In this document: positions 55,387 through 64,000 of the stretch, in pieces
Layout of the letters: the number at the start of each line of letters is the position of its first letter
Numbering within the stretch: the first letter of the stretch is position 1
Assembly (NCBI RefSeq): GCF_000364625.1
Contig: NZ_KB822610.1
Span: forward strand, 1 to 64,000
Reading direction: 5' to 3'
DNA from: Pseudomonas thermotolerans DSM 14292
Lineage (GTDB): Bacteria; Pseudomonadota; Gammaproteobacteria; Pseudomonadales; Pseudomonadaceae
Length of the DNA stretch: 64,000 bases
Translations under genes and position numbers: made by a program
The notes under the pieces: generated by a model
What the model was told of the DNA's origin: nothing
Database searches by the model: none
The model's input: only the letters and a program-made list of their open reading frames with translations

Positions 55387-57516
55387 TCAATACTTGCCGT
55401 AATAGCCTTCCTTCAGCGCGTCGAACAGGTTCGCCGCACTGTGGGTCTCGCCGTCGTACTCGACTTCCTCGTCGCCGCGCAGCTCGACCACGCTGCCATC
55501 CTCCAGCTTGAAGCGGTAACGGGTGTTCTCCAGGTCGCTCTGCTTGACCAGCACGCCCTGGAAGGCCGCCGGGTTGAAACGGAAGGTGGTGCAGCCCTTG
55601 AGGCCCTGGCGCCAGGCATACAGGTAGATGTCCTTGAAGTCCTCGAAGGGGTAGTCGGTGGGCACGTTGGCGGTCTTGGAGATCGACGAGTCGATCCACT
55701 TCTGCGCCGCCGCCTGGATGTCCACATGTTCGCGCGGGCCGATGTCGTCGGCGCTGACGAAGTAGTCCGGCAACTGGCCGATCTGCGCATCCGGGTTGAT
55801 CAACTGGCGGTAGACGAGGAACTCGTGGCTGAGCACCTCGACCTTCTCCTTGGTCTTGCGCCCCGGGCGGATCACGTTGCGCGAGTACTGGTGGGCGAAG
55901 CTCGGCTCGATGCCGTTGGAGGCGTTGTTGGCCAGGCTCAGGCTGATGGTCCCGGTGGGCGCGATGGAGCTGTGGTGGGTGAACCGCGCGCCGGTCTCGG
56001 CCAGCGCCTCGACCAGTTCCGGGGCGTGCTCGGCGAGGCGCTGCATGTAGCGCGAGTAACGGGCGTGGAGGATCCGCCCGGGCACCTTGTCGCCGACCCG
56101 GTAGCCGTCGGCGGCCATCTCCGGACGCAGGCGCAGCATCGCCGGGGTGACCTCGAACTCGCGCTCCAGCAACGGCGCCGGGCCCTTCTCGCGGGCCAGC
56201 TCGAGGGCTACCTGCCAGCCGACCAGGGCCATCTCGCGGCTCACCTCCTCGGTGAAGGCGCAGGCCTGCGGGCTGCCGTAGCGCAGCTTGAGCATGCACA
56301 GCGCCGAGCCGAGGCCGAGGAAGCCCATGCCGTGGCGGCGCTTGTCGAAGATCTCGCGGCGCTGCTGTTCGAGCGGCAGGCCGTTGATCTCCACCACGTT
56401 GTCGAGCATCCGGGTGAACACCCGCACTACCTCGCGGAAGCGCTCCCAGTCAAAGCGCGCCTCCGCACCGAAGGGGTCGATGACGAAGGCGGTGAGGTTC
56501 ACCGAGCCGAGCAGGCAGGCGCCGTAGGGCGGCAGCGGCTGCTCGCCGCAAGGGTTGGTGGCGCGGATCTGCTCGCACCACCAGTTGTTGTTCCACTGGT
56601 TTACCCGGTCGATGAGGATGAAGCCCGGCTCGGCGAAGTCGTAGGTGGAGACCATCACCATGTCCCACAGGTGGCGGGCCTTGACCTTGCCGTGCACCTT
56701 GCAGGCCACCCGGCCCTGGTCGTCGGTCAGGTAGCCGTCCTGGATCGGCCAGTCGCGCCAGATCACCTGCTCGGGGTCGTCGAGATCGACCTCGTCGCGC
56801 TCCTTGGGATGCAGGGGGAACACCAACGGCCAGTCGGCGTCGGCCTCCACCGCCTGCATGAAGGCGTCGCTGACCAGCAGGCTGAGGTTGAACTGGCGCA
56901 GCCGACCGTCCTCGCGCTTGGCGCGGATGAACTCGCGGACGTCCGGGTGGGCGATGTCGAAGGTGGCCATCTGCGCGCCGCGCCGCCCGCCGGCAGAGCT
57001 GACGGTGAAGCACATCTTGTCGTAGATGTCCATGAACGACAGCGGCCCGCTGGTGTAGGCGCCAGCGCCGGACACGTAGGCGCCGCGCGGGCGCAGGGTG
57101 CTGAACTCGTAGCCGATGCCGCAGCCAGCCTTGAGGGTCATGCCGGCCTCGTGGACCTTGTCGAGGATGTCGTCCATGGAGTCGCCGATGCTCGCCGATA
57201 CCGTGCAGTTGATCGTCGAGGTGGCCGGCTTGTGCTCGCCGGCGCCGGCGTTGGCGATGATCCGCCCGGCCGGCAGCGCGCCGTTGCGCAGGGCCCAGAG
57301 GAAGCGCTGGTACCAGTGCTCGCGCAGCGCCTCGTCGCGCTCCACCGCGGCGATGGCGCGCGCCACGCGGCGGAAGGTGGCGTCCGGGTCGGCATCCAGC
57401 GGCTGGCCGTTGCGGTCGCGCAGGCGGTACTTGCTGTCCCAGATGTCCAGCGAGGCCGGCTGCAAAGCCAGTTCGAAGGGGGCGGAAACCTGCGGCTCGT
57501 TGCCGATCATGGGCAT
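55387..57516 (-). CDS. nrdJa: Class II ribonucleotide reductase, catalytic subunit (NrdJa)
   Basis: The 709-residue catalytic part of the B12-dependent ribonucleotide reductase. It shows the ATNPCGEQPLPPYGACLLGS active-site segment, the NNASNGIEPSFAHQYSRNV motif and a C-terminal half with GCTTFRFNP, all typical of class II enzymes that use adenosylcobalamin instead of an iron-tyrosyl radical. The start at 57516 follows GGGAGGA at good distance. The electron-relay cysteines are in the separate nrdJb gene downstream. I see no B12 riboswitch and no clear NrdR box in the 143 bp upstream. Confidence 0.95.
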   Translation of the reverse strand: MPMIGNEPQVSAPFELALQPASLDIWDSKYRLRDRNGQPLDADPDATFRRVARAIAAVERDEALREHWYQRFLWALRNGALPAGRIIANAGAGEHKPATSTINCTVSASIGDSMDDILDKVHEAGMTLKAGCGIGYEFSTLRPRGAYVSGAGAYTSGPLSFMDIYDKMCFTVSSAGGRRGAQMATFDIAHPDVREFIRAKREDGRLRQFNLSLLVSDAFMQAVEADADWPLVFPLHPKERDEVDLDDPEQVIWRDWPIQDGYLTDDQGRVACKVHGKVKARHLWDMVMVSTYDFAEPGFILIDRVNQWNNNWWCEQIRATNPCGEQPLPPYGACLLGSVNLTAFVIDPFGAEARFDWERFREVVRVFTRMLDNVVEINGLPLEQQRREIFDKRRHGMGFLGLGSALCMLKLRYGSPQACAFTEEVSREMALVGWQVALELAREKGPAPLLEREFEVTPAMLRLRPEMAADGYRVGDKVPGRILHARYSRYMQRLAEHAPELVEALAETGARFTHHSSIAPTGTISLSLANNASNGIEPSFAHQYSRNVIRPGRKTKEKVEVLSHEFLVYRQLINPDAQIGQLPDYFVSADDIGPREHVDIQAAAQKWIDSSISKTANVPTDYPFEDFKDIYLYAWRQGLKGCTTFRFNPAAFQGVLVKQSDLENTRYRFKLEDGSVVELRGDEEVEYDGETHSAANLFDALKEGYYGKY

Positions 57517-57659
57517 GAGTAAGTCCTCCCGGTGAAAAGCTCTGCGTATCCTTGCCTAGGCGCGGCGGTCCGCCCAGGTCGGACCCGGTGGGCAGATCGG
57601 AACACCATACAGGTTGAAGGCGATGCTCGCCTAGTACCCGACCGGCGAGCCTGCAAGGG

Positions 57660-58121
57660 CTAACGGAAGAAGCGCTTGAGCGAGCGCGCCAGCCAGCCAC
57701 CCTCGCTCTTGTCGCGGGTCAGCTCGGCCAGGTTGTTGCGCACCGCCTCCGTGTAGGCGGCGTCCTCGTTGCGGATGTGGTTGAACAGCCAGCGGGCGAG
57801 CATCTCACGCAGCTCATGGGCGACGTTCTCGCCGGCGTGGAAGCGCAGCTTGTAGTCGTTGACGCGGCGGATGAACAGCTCGTGGACCTTCTTGTGGGCG
57901 CGGGTCAGCGGGTAGCCGGCATCCTCGATCAGGGTCTCCTCGAAGGCGAAGTGGGACATGGTGTAGTCCACCAAGTCCTCGATCACCTGACCCACCGCCT
58001 CGCGGTCACCGATCTGCTCAGCGTCGTAGAGCTGGTTGATCATCTCGACGATGCGCTTGTGTTGACTGTCGATCACCGCGATGCCGGTGTTCAAATCGTT
58101 CTGCCAGGCCAGATGACCCAT
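57660..58121 (-). CDS. Bacteriohemerythrin (oxygen-binding protein)
   Basis: A 153-residue single-domain hemerythrin, which binds O2 at a non-heme diiron centre and may deliver it or protect from it at low oxygen. The diiron ligands are visible in the usual order: DSQHKRI, HFAFEETLI, RAHKKVHELF and WLFNHIRNED. The ATG at 58121 follows GGAG seven bases earlier and gives the length of the P. aeruginosa homologue; the ATG four codons upstream lacks such a site. It stands upstream of nrdJa on the same strand, 143 bp apart. Confidence 0.93.
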   Translation of the reverse strand: MGHLAWQNDLNTGIAVIDSQHKRIVEMINQLYDAEQIGDREAVGQVIEDLVDYTMSHFAFEETLIEDAGYPLTRAHKKVHELFIRRVNDYKLRFHAGENVAHELREMLARWLFNHIRNEDAAYTEAVRNNLAELTRDKSEGGWLARSLKRFFR

Positions 58122-58223
58122 CAGTTTCTCCATCAGCTTGCCCGCAAAGCCACGGGCTAGAGCGGTTTAGTCTAAATGACCGGGCGGTCTCGCCTATTGA
58201 TCCGGATCAAGGTGTGCGCAAGT

Positions 58224-59117
58224 TCACGGCAGCTCTTCCAGGCAACCGCCCAAGGCCTCGGCGAGGTTCTCCAGCAGCCGCTCGTAGCCGCGGGCGTCCA
58301 CCGCCACCGCACTGCCCAGAGGGTCCAGCTCGGCCAGGCGCACCGGCAGGCCGGCGCTCAGGGTCTCGGCCAGGCGCGGGCGCAGCGGCGGCTCGCTGAA
58401 CAGGCAGCTCGGCCCGGCCTGCTGCAGGCGGGCGCGCAGCTCGGCTACATGGCGGGCGCCGGGCTGGACCTCCTGGGCCACGGCGAACACTCCAGCGTGT
58501 TCGAGACCGTAGGCCGCCTCGAAGTAGTCGAAGGCCTCGTGGAACACGAAGTAGGGCTTGCCGGCCAGGGGCGCCAGGCGCGCGGCGAGGCGCGCGTCGA
58601 GGGCCTCCAGGCGGGACTGGAAGGCGATCAGGTTGGCCTGGTAGCGCGCCGCGTTGGCCGGGTCGGCGGCGGCCAGGTCGGCGGCGATCTGCGCGGCGAT
58701 CACCTTGGCGTTGGCCGGCAGCAGCCAGAGGTGGGCGTCCAGGCTGCCGGGACGGTGGTCATGGTCATGCTCGTCATGGTGCGCCTCGCCGAAATGCCGC
58801 AGCTGCAAGCCGGCCAGCTGCTGTACGGCGACGCTCGGCCGGCTGCGTCCGGCCAGCACCTTGGGCAGGAAGGTCTCCAGGTCCGGGCCGATCCAGTACA
58901 GCAGCTCCGCGGCGCCGATGCGACGCACCTCGGAGGGACGCAGCACGTAGTGGTGCGGGGAGACGCCCGGGGGCAACAGTACCTCGGGGCTGCCCACCCC
59001 GTCCTGGACGGCGGCGGCGATCAATTGCAGGGGCTTGATGCTGGTCAGCACCCGGACCTCGGCCTGGGCGGCGGCGGCCCAGGCGCAGAACAGCAGGACG
59101 CAGAAGTATCGGAACAC
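58224..59117 (-). CDS. znuA: Zinc ABC transporter substrate-binding protein
   Basis: The periplasmic zinc-binding protein of ZnuABC. A 297-residue precursor with a short signal peptide (FRYFCVLLFCAWAAAAQA) and then VRVLTSIKPLQLI. The histidine/acid-rich loop HHDEHDHDH (about 113-121) is typical, and zinc-ligand positions are seen in SPHHY, LDAHLW and FHEAFDYF. The start is GTG at 59117 with no clear ribosome-binding site. It is divergent from zur-znuCB, and a Zur palindrome lies between the starts, so it is expected to rise in zinc shortage. Confidence 0.95.
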   Translation of the reverse strand: MFRYFCVLLFCAWAAAAQAEVRVLTSIKPLQLIAAAVQDGVGSPEVLLPPGVSPHHYVLRPSEVRRIGAAELLYWIGPDLETFLPKVLAGRSRPSVAVQQLAGLQLRHFGEAHHDEHDHDHRPGSLDAHLWLLPANAKVIAAQIAADLAAADPANAARYQANLIAFQSRLEALDARLAARLAPLAGKPYFVFHEAFDYFEAAYGLEHAGVFAVAQEVQPGARHVAELRARLQQAGPSCLFSEPPLRPRLAETLSAGLPVRLAELDPLGSAVAVDARGYERLLENLAEALGGCLEELP

Positions 59118-59143
59118 GGAAAGCGCACTCTTTGAGCAAAAGA

Positions 59144-59156
59144 GTTATAGAATAAC
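59144..59156. promoter_or_regulatory. Zur operator (zinc uptake regulator box)
   Basis: GTTAT-AGA-ATAAC is a perfect 5-3-5 palindrome inside the 67-bp region between znuA and zur. It matches the form of proteobacterial Zur sites (GTTAT-N3-ATAAC). The overlap with TAGAAT on one strand and TATAAC on the other suggests that bound Zur blocks both promoters. Confidence 0.85.
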
Positions 59157-59184
59157 GTCTCCATCCGTCATCGTCGCTGCTGCC

Positions 59185-59667
59185 ATGACCCTCACCCCCC
59201 TGGCCTCGCGCCCCCACGACCATTCCCACTGCGTGCACAACGCCCTCGCCGAGGCCGAGGCCCTGTGCGCACGTCAGGGCCTGCGCCTGACCACGCTGCG
59301 CAAGCGCGTGCTGGAGCTGGTCTGGCAGAGCCACAAGCCGCTGGGCGCCTACGACATCCTCGGCGTGCTCACCGAGGAGGACGGCCGCCGCGCCGCGCCG
59401 CCGACCGTCTACCGGGCCCTGGACTTCCTCCTTGAGCACGGCCTGGTGCACCGCATCGCCTCGCTGAACGCCTTCGTCGGCTGCAACCACCCGGCGCAGG
59501 CCCACCAGGGCCAGTTCCTGATCTGCCGCAACTGCCACGCGGCCATCGAGCTGGAGCAGGAGGCGATCAGCCGGGCGATCGTCGACAGCGCCCGCGAGGT
59601 GGGCTTCAGCGTCGAGCAGCAGACCGTGGAAGTGGTCGGCATCTGCGCCGGCTGCCGGGCCGCCTGA
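59185..59667 (+). CDS. zur: Zinc uptake regulator (Fur family)
   Basis: A 160-residue Fur-family repressor; with zinc bound it shuts off zinc import. The N-terminal winged helix is around residues 15-90 ([31 protein letters not shown]). The structural zinc site is formed by CRNC and CAGC (about 113-116 and 154-157), and the regulatory site by the NAFVGCNHP segment. The N terminus is histidine-rich (HDHSHCVH). The ATG at 59185 is chosen by fit to the family although no ribosome-binding site is clear. It is the first gene of zur-znuC-znuB and its stop overlaps the znuC start (TGATG). Confidence 0.95.
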   Translation: MTLTPLASRPHDHSHCVHNALAEAEALCARQGLRLTTLRKRVLELVWQSHKPLGAYDILGVLTEEDGRRAAPPTVYRALDFLLEHGLVHRIASLNAFVGCNHPAQAHQGQFLICRNCHAAIELEQEAISRAIVDSAREVGFSVEQQTVEVVGICAGCRAA

Positions 59668-60461
59668 TGGGCGAGCCGTTGATCCGGCTCGACGGGGTGT
59701 CCGTCGAGTTCGCCGGCCAGCAAGTGCTCAGCGAAGTGCAGCTGCGCGTCCACCCCGGCGAGATCGTCACCCTGATCGGTCCCAACGGCGCGGGCAAGAC
59801 CACCCTGGTACGCGCCGTGCTCGGCCTGCTCACCCCCGACCGCGGCCGGGTGCACCGCAAACCGCACCTGCGCATCGGCTACATGCCGCAGAAGCTGCAC
59901 GTCGACGCCAGCCTGCCGCTCTCGGTGCTGCGCTTCCTGCGCCTGGTGCCGGGGGTGGATCGCGCCAGCGCCCTGGCGGCGCTCGCCGAGGTGGGCGCCG
60001 AACAGGTGATCGACAGCCCGCTGCAGAAGATCTCCGGCGGCGAGCTGCAGCGCGTGCTGCTGGCCCGCGCGCTGCTCCGCGAACCGGAGCTGCTGGTCCT
60101 CGACGAACCGGTGCAGGGCGTCGACGTGGCCGGCCAGGCCGAGCTGTACCGGCTGATCACCGAGCTGCGCGACCGCCACGGCTGCGGGGTGCTGATGGTC
60201 TCCCACGACCTGCACCTGGTGATGAGCACCACCGACCAGGTGGTCTGCCTGAACCGCCACGTGTGCTGCTCCGGGCATCCCGAACAGGTCGGTAGCGACC
60301 CGGCCTTCGTCGAGCTGTTCGGCCAGGCCGCGCCAGCTCTGGCGGTCTACCACCACCACGACCATGCCCACGACCTGCACGGTGCGGTGGTCCGCCAGCC
60401 GGGGCTGAGCATCCTCGGCCCCGTGCACGACCACCGCCACGGTCCCCACTGTCGTCACTGA
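59667..60461 (+). CDS. znuC: Zinc ABC transporter ATP-binding protein
   Basis: The 264-residue ATPase that drives ZnuB. It has Walker [10 protein letters not shown] (Lys44), the Q-loop, the ABC signature [15 protein letters not shown] and Walker [13 protein letters not shown], followed by the MVSHDLHLV switch histidine. The C terminus has a His-rich tail ([12 protein letters not shown] and [12 protein letters not shown] in parts), seen in ZnuC proteins and thought to sense or bind zinc. It begins at the A of the zur stop, so translation is coupled. Confidence 0.96.
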   Translation: MGEPLIRLDGVSVEFAGQQVLSEVQLRVHPGEIVTLIGPNGAGKTTLVRAVLGLLTPDRGRVHRKPHLRIGYMPQKLHVDASLPLSVLRFLRLVPGVDRASALAALAEVGAEQVIDSPLQKISGGELQRVLLARALLREPELLVLDEPVQGVDVAGQAELYRLITELRDRHGCGVLMVSHDLHLVMSTTDQVVCLNRHVCCSGHPEQVGSDPAFVELFGQAAPALAVYHHHDHAHDLHGAVVRQPGLSILGPVHDHRHGPHCRH

Positions 60462-60464
60462 AAG

Positions 60465-61253
60465 ATGCCCGATTTCCTATTCAACGCCCTGATCGCCGGG
60501 CTCGCCCTCGCCCTGGTCGCCGGTCCGCTGGGATCCTTCGTGGTCTGGCGGCGCATGGCGTACTTCGGCGACACCCTGTCCCACGCCGCGCTGCTCGGCG
60601 TGGCCCTCGGCCTGCTGCTCGGCTTCAGCCCTGCCCTGGCGGTGACCGCCGGCTGCCTGCTGCTGGCCCTGGTGCTAGTCACCCTGCAGCAGCGCCAGCC
60701 GCTGGCCTCGGACACCCTGCTCGGCATCCTGGCACCGACCACCCTGTCCCTCGGCCTGGTGGCGCTGAGCTTCATGTCCGAGGTACGCATCGACCTCATG
60801 GCCTACCTGTTCGGCGACCTGCTGGCGGTGTCCACCACCGACCTGGCCTGGATCCTCGGCGGCAGCGCCCTGGTGCTGGTTCTCCTGATGCTGCTCTGGC
60901 GGCCGCTGCTGGCGATCACCGTGCACGAGGAGCTGGCGCGGGTCGAGGGCCTGCCGGTGGCCGGCCTCCGCCTGGCGCTGATGCTGCTGATCGCCCTGGT
61001 GATCGCCGTGGCCATGAAGATCGTCGGCGTGCTGCTGATCACCTCGCTGCTGATCATCCCCGCCGCCACCGCCCAACGCCACGCGCGCACCCCCGAGCAG
61101 ATGGCCGTCGGCGCCAGCCTGCTCGGCCTGCTCGCGGTGGGGGGCGGACTGGCGCTGTCCTGGTTCCAGGACACCCCGGCCGGGCCGTCCATCGTGGTCA
61201 GCGCCGCCGCGCTGTTCCTGGTCAGCCTGGCGCTGCCACGGCGCGGTGCCTGA
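60465..61253 (+). CDS. znuB: Zinc ABC transporter permease
   Basis: The 262-residue inner-membrane permease of the zinc importer, with about eight to nine transmembrane helices of the ABC-3 family (for example [35 protein letters not shown] and [15 protein letters not shown], the last being the conserved ABC-3 region). The start is three bases after the znuC stop. The set znuA, znuB, znuC and zur is complete in this window. Confidence 0.95.
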   Translation: MPDFLFNALIAGLALALVAGPLGSFVVWRRMAYFGDTLSHAALLGVALGLLLGFSPALAVTAGCLLLALVLVTLQQRQPLASDTLLGILAPTTLSLGLVALSFMSEVRIDLMAYLFGDLLAVSTTDLAWILGGSALVLVLLMLLWRPLLAITVHEELARVEGLPVAGLRLALMLLIALVIAVAMKIVGVLLITSLLIIPAATAQRHARTPEQMAVGASLLGLLAVGGGLALSWFQDTPAGPSIVVSAAALFLVSLALPRRGA

Positions 61254-61335
61254 CCTCCCGTCGACGCCCGCATTGGGGGAAATCCGCAGGGCGATGTAGA
61301 CTGGCATGCTTTCGCGCAATCACGAGTCACCGAAA

Positions 61336-61977
61336 ATGCCGTCGTTCACCCCAGGTTATCTGGCGATAGCCGCACTTTCCCTGGTGCTGGCCGCCTGCCA
61401 GAGCTCCCCGGGCGCCTCCGCCACCGCGCCGGCCGACGCCATCGCCCGGCTGGAAGGGAGCATCGCGCAGGGCCGGCTGGCGGCCGCCGACGAGCAGCTC
61501 GCCGCACTGCAGCAGCGCGCCGCCGGCGACCGCCGCCTGGAGGCCCTGCAGCGCCAGCTCGCCGACGCCTACCTGGAACGCGGCCAGAACGCCCTGCAAC
61601 ACGGCGACCTGGACGCCGCTACCCATGCCCTCGGCCGGGCCCGCAGCCTGAAGCCCCAGGCCCCGGCGCTGACCACCGGCCTCGATGCGGCCATCAGCCA
61701 GGCCCGCAAGGCGCAGAGCCGCACGGTGCCGCTGCCGATGCTCGACGCGCGCGACGCCGCGGCGCTGCGCGCGCGCCTCGACCAGGTCGCCGCCGAGGTG
61801 GTGGACTGCCAGTGCCAGGTGCGCATCCAGGTGCGCCAGCGCATCGACTACCCTTGGGTCGCCTCGCTGCTCGAAGCCGGGGTCAGGCGCCGGCAGCCCG
61901 ACTTCTCGCTGCGCCTGAGCGAGGCACTGCAGCCCGATGAGCCGCCACAGCTGCTGCTCAGCCCGGCCAGACCCTAG
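61336..61977 (+). CDS. Putative lipoprotein, conserved hypothetical
   Basis: A 213-residue predicted lipoprotein: signal segment YLAIAALSLVLAAC with the lipobox LAAC and Cys21 as lipid site. The next residue is Gln and not Asp, so outer-membrane sorting is likely. The mature part is mostly helical, alanine-rich and has TPR-like repeats (LADAYLERGQNALQHGDLDAATHALGRA). The C-terminal part (about 130-210) has a Cys-Gln-Cys element (VVDCQCQVRI) and a DYPWVASLLEAG segment. It is 82 bp after znuB and may be read with it. No function is known to me; a zinc link is only positional. Confidence 0.8.
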   Translation: MPSFTPGYLAIAALSLVLAACQSSPGASATAPADAIARLEGSIAQGRLAAADEQLAALQQRAAGDRRLEALQRQLADAYLERGQNALQHGDLDAATHALGRARSLKPQAPALTTGLDAAISQARKAQSRTVPLPMLDARDAAALRARLDQVAAEVVDCQCQVRIQVRQRIDYPWVASLLEAGVRRRQPDFSLRLSEALQPDEPPQLLLSPARP

Positions 61978-62185
61978 CCGGAAACGCGCCTGGGGCGCCG
62001 GCACCGGCCGTCGGCTTATTACTGTTTGGATGGTAAATCGAATAATAAAAACTAAGATCGCATAAGCAGTCGGGCTAGAATGCGCACCTTCGGCCAACCG
62101 CCTAGAGTCGTTGGAACCCGTCGCCCTTGCCTACCCGGCGAACATGCGGCCCGCTTCCCGATGTCGTACCCATAAGGTTCAACCA

Positions 62186-63193
62186 GTGATCGAATTCGAC
62201 CGCGTCCACAAGGCGTATCTCGTCAACGGCCGCAGCATTCCGGCGTTGCAGCCCACCAACCTGTCTATCGAGGCGGGCGAGGTGTTCGGCCTGATCGGCC
62301 ACTCCGGCGCCGGCAAGAGCACCCTGCTGCGCCTGATCAACCGTCTCGAGGAGCCGTCCGGCGGACGCATCCTGATCGACGGCGAGGACGTCACCGCGCT
62401 GGACCAGCACGGCCTGCGGCGCTTCCGCCAGCAGGTCGGGATGATCTTCCAGCACTTCAACCTGCTGTCCTCCAAGACCGTCGCCGAGAACGTCGCCCTG
62501 CCGCTGAAGCTGGCCGGCGAGCTGGACCGCGCAGCCATCGCCGAACGGGTCGCCGAGCTGCTCGAGCGGGTGGGCCTGGCCGAACAGGCCGGCAAGTACC
62601 CGGCGCAGCTTTCCGGCGGCCAGAAGCAGCGCGTCGGCATCGCCCGCGCCCTCGCCACCCGGCCGAAGATCCTACTCTGCGACGAGGCCACCAGCGCCCT
62701 CGACCCGCAGACCACCGCCTCGGTGCTGCAGCTGCTCGCCGAGATCAACCGCGAGCTGCGCCTGACCATCGTTCTCATCACCCACGAGATGGACGTGATC
62801 CGCCGGGTCTGCGACCGGGTGGCGGTGCTGGATGCCGGGACCATCGTCGAGCAGGGCCCGGTGGCCCAGGTGTTCCTCCATCCGCAGCACCCCACCACAC
62901 GACGCTTCGTGCTGGAGTCCGAGCACCTCGACGAAGACAGCCTGCACGCCGACTTCGAGCAGGTGCCCGGGCGCATCCTGCGCCTGACCTTCCAGGGCGA
63001 GGCCACCTACGCGCCGCTGCTCGGCACCGTGGCGCGCGAGACCGGGGTGGACTACAGCATCCTCGCCGGGCGCATCGACCGCATCAAGGACACCCCCTAC
63101 GGCCAGTTGACCCTGGCCCTCACCGGCGGCGACCTGGACGCCGCGCTGGCGCGTTTCGAAGCCGCCGACGTGCACCTGGAGGTACTGCGCTGA
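62186..63193 (+). CDS. metN: Methionine ABC transporter ATP-binding protein
   Basis: The 335-residue ATPase of the D/L-methionine importer. Walker A is GHSGAGKST (Lys44), the ABC signature [15 protein letters not shown], Walker [13 protein letters not shown], and the C-terminal 90 residues are the ACT-like C2 domain that binds methionine and inhibits transport. The start is GTG at 62186, preceded by AAGG; longer in-frame starts upstream lie in non-coding DNA. It is the first gene of metN-metI-metQ. The upstream region has an AT-rich stretch (62030-62060) but no S-box riboswitch. Confidence 0.95.
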   Translation: MIEFDRVHKAYLVNGRSIPALQPTNLSIEAGEVFGLIGHSGAGKSTLLRLINRLEEPSGGRILIDGEDVTALDQHGLRRFRQQVGMIFQHFNLLSSKTVAENVALPLKLAGELDRAAIAERVAELLERVGLAEQAGKYPAQLSGGQKQRVGIARALATRPKILLCDEATSALDPQTTASVLQLLAEINRELRLTIVLITHEMDVIRRVCDRVAVLDAGTIVEQGPVAQVFLHPQHPTTRRFVLESEHLDEDSLHADFEQVPGRILRLTFQGEATYAPLLGTVARETGVDYSILAGRIDRIKDTPYGQLTLALTGGDLDAALARFEAADVHLEVLR

Positions 63194-63861
63194 TGCTCGA
63201 ACAACTCCTGCCCAACGTGTTCTGGCCGGAGATCTGGCAGGCCAGCCTGGACACCCTGAACATGCTCGCCGGCGCCATGCTGTTCACCGTGCTGCTCGGC
63301 CTGCCGCTCGGCGTGCTGCTGTTCCTCACCGGGCCGCGCCAGCTGCTCGAGCAACCGACCGTGTACCGCCTGCTGTCCTTCGTGGTCAACCTGCTGCGCT
63401 CGGTGCCCTTCGTCATCCTGCTGATCCTGATGATCCCCTTCACGGAGCTGCTGGTCGGCACCTCGCTGGGCGTGCCCGGGGCCATCCCGCCGCTGGTGGT
63501 GGGCGCCACGCCGTTCTTCGGCCGTCTGGTGGAGACCGCCCTGCGCGAGGTGGACCGCGGCATCATCGAGGCCACCCAGGCGATGGGCGCCACCACCCGG
63601 CAGATCATTTTCAGCGCCCTGCTCCCGGAGGCGCGGCCGGGGATCATCGCGGCGATCACCGTCACCGCCATCACCCTGGTCTCCTACACCGCGATGAGCG
63701 GCCTGATCGGCGGCGGCGGCCTCGGCGACCTGGCGGTACGCTACGGCTACCAGCGCTACCAGCCGGACGTGATGGCGGTCACCGTGGTGCTGCTGCTGAT
63801 CCTCGTGCAAATCCTGCAATCCGCCGGCGACCGCCTGGTGGTGCATTTCTCCCGCAAGTAA
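63193..63861 (+). CDS. metI: Methionine ABC transporter permease
   Basis: The 222-residue permease of MetNIQ with five transmembrane helices; the EAA loop that contacts the ATPase is EATQAMGATTRQIIFSALLPEA (read in two parts) near 130-155, and the final segment has LIGGGGLGDLAVRYGYQRY, strongly conserved in MetI. Its ATG shares the A of the metN stop (TGATG), so the two are coupled. Confidence 0.95.
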   Translation: MLEQLLPNVFWPEIWQASLDTLNMLAGAMLFTVLLGLPLGVLLFLTGPRQLLEQPTVYRLLSFVVNLLRSVPFVILLILMIPFTELLVGTSLGVPGAIPPLVVGATPFFGRLVETALREVDRGIIEATQAMGATTRQIIFSALLPEARPGIIAAITVTAITLVSYTAMSGLIGGGGLGDLAVRYGYQRYQPDVMAVTVVLLLILVQILQSAGDRLVVHFSRK

Positions 63862-63883
63862 ACACGCAAGAAGTAGGAAATCC

Positions 63884-63910
63884 GCGGGGGATCGGTCGGC
63901 CGAACCCCGC
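63884..63910 (+). other. Hairpin between metI and metQ
   Basis: GCGGGG (63884-63889) pairs with CCCCGC (63905-63910), with an inner TCGG (63892-63895) and CCGA (63900-63903) stem. It lies in the 71-bp gap before metQ. Such elements often protect an upstream mRNA or set unequal expression of a binding protein; this is an inference. Confidence 0.35.
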
Positions 63911-63932
63911 CCCATACACAAGGAGTCGAACC

Positions 63933-64000
63933 ATGAAAAAACTCTTGGCCGGTCTGGCCGTCCTTGCCGCCTTCCACACCGCCCAGGCGGCGGAAACCCT
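63933..64000 (+). CDS. metQ: Methionine ABC transporter substrate-binding protein (partial)
   Basis: Only the first 22 codons are in the window. They encode a signal peptide, KKLLAGLAVLAAFHTAQAAET, with the ATG at 63933 after a strong AAGGAG. Its place after metN and metI identifies it as MetQ. There is no lipobox cysteine in the visible part, so it may be a soluble periplasmic form rather than a lipoprotein. Confidence 0.85.
   Translation, partial: MKKLLAGLAVLAAFHTAQAAET

Noticed and set aside
54650..57516. Frameshifted single nrdJ gene
   Set aside because: The two parts are in different frames but are separated by a clean 50-bp gap with stop and start; the split is a known state in Pseudomonas.
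57517..57659. Cobalamin riboswitch or NrdR box before nrdJa
   Set aside because: No B12-box sequence and no NrdR-like repeat pair could be recognised.
62030..62185. S-box or other methionine riboswitch before metN
   Set aside because: The region is short, AT-rich in part, and shows none of the conserved SAM riboswitch helices; I saw nothing beyond a weak promoter-like TAGAAT.

Overview
The window looks like chromosomal DNA of a high-GC gammaproteobacterium of the genus Pseudomonas. The gene content points there: a split class II ribonucleotide reductase (nrdJa/nrdJb), a two-subunit pyruvate carboxylase, an AmgRS-type OmpR/EnvZ pair beside tex, gshA and argA, and a divergent zur-znuCB/znuA locus followed by metNIQ. 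Codon third positions are almost all G or C. The species cannot be fixed from this sequence. I see no phage, insertion sequence, integrase, tRNA or CRISPR array; this is core and soft-core housekeeping DNA.

Layout. (1) 1-440: the promoter and leader region of an rRNA operon reading leftwards, with three tandem sigma-70 promoters and a boxA; the 16S gene lies just off the left edge. (2) 441-11341: a DUF3299 exported protein, a GlsB/YeaQ membrane protein, purEK with a structured leader, a LysR regulator, aspartase and asparaginase (aspA, ansA), an AraC regulator, threonine aldolase, and a deacetylase plus polyamine-binding protein pair. (3) 11408-19578: central carbon metabolism, with two-subunit pyruvate carboxylase and its divergent LysR regulator, an RpiR/HexR-type regulator divergent from zwf, and a short-chain dehydrogenase. 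(4) 19712-34476: a large MASE1-PAS-GGDEF-EAL protein, the envZ/ompR (amgS/amgR) pair, tex, gshA, a small protein resembling ribosome modulation factor, argA, argE and a CYTH-domain triphosphatase. (5) 34539-37983: an orphan PilB/GspE-type ATPase and an L,D-transpeptidase. (6) 37980-46670: recC-recB-recD. (7) 46858-54648: a Na/Pi cotransporter with a PhoU-like tail, an AraC regulator, a BASS-type symporter coupled to an NAD-dependent epimerase, a DUF5924/DUF2914 membrane protein, a fused SpmA/SpmB protein and wrbA. (8) 54650-58121: nrdJb, nrdJa and a bacteriohemerythrin. (9) 58224-64000: znuA, zur-znuC-znuB around a Zur palindrome, a small lipoprotein, and metN-metI-metQ, with metQ cut by the window edge.

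Several genes work as units: aspartase and asparaginase in Asn/Asp breakdown; anaplerosis (pyc) next to the pentose phosphate entry step (zwf); gshA, argA and argE in glutamate-derived biosynthesis; RecBCD as a complete repair enzyme; zinc import with its own repressor; and methionine import.

I did not find a clearly new multi-gene system. The observations most worth following are a second, RMF-like small protein between gshA and argA; a LOV-like PAS domain that has lost its photoactive cysteine inside the c-di-GMP protein; an orphan secretion-type ATPase; three tandem rrn promoters with identical spacing; and regulatory palindromes in the zwf and znu divergent regions.
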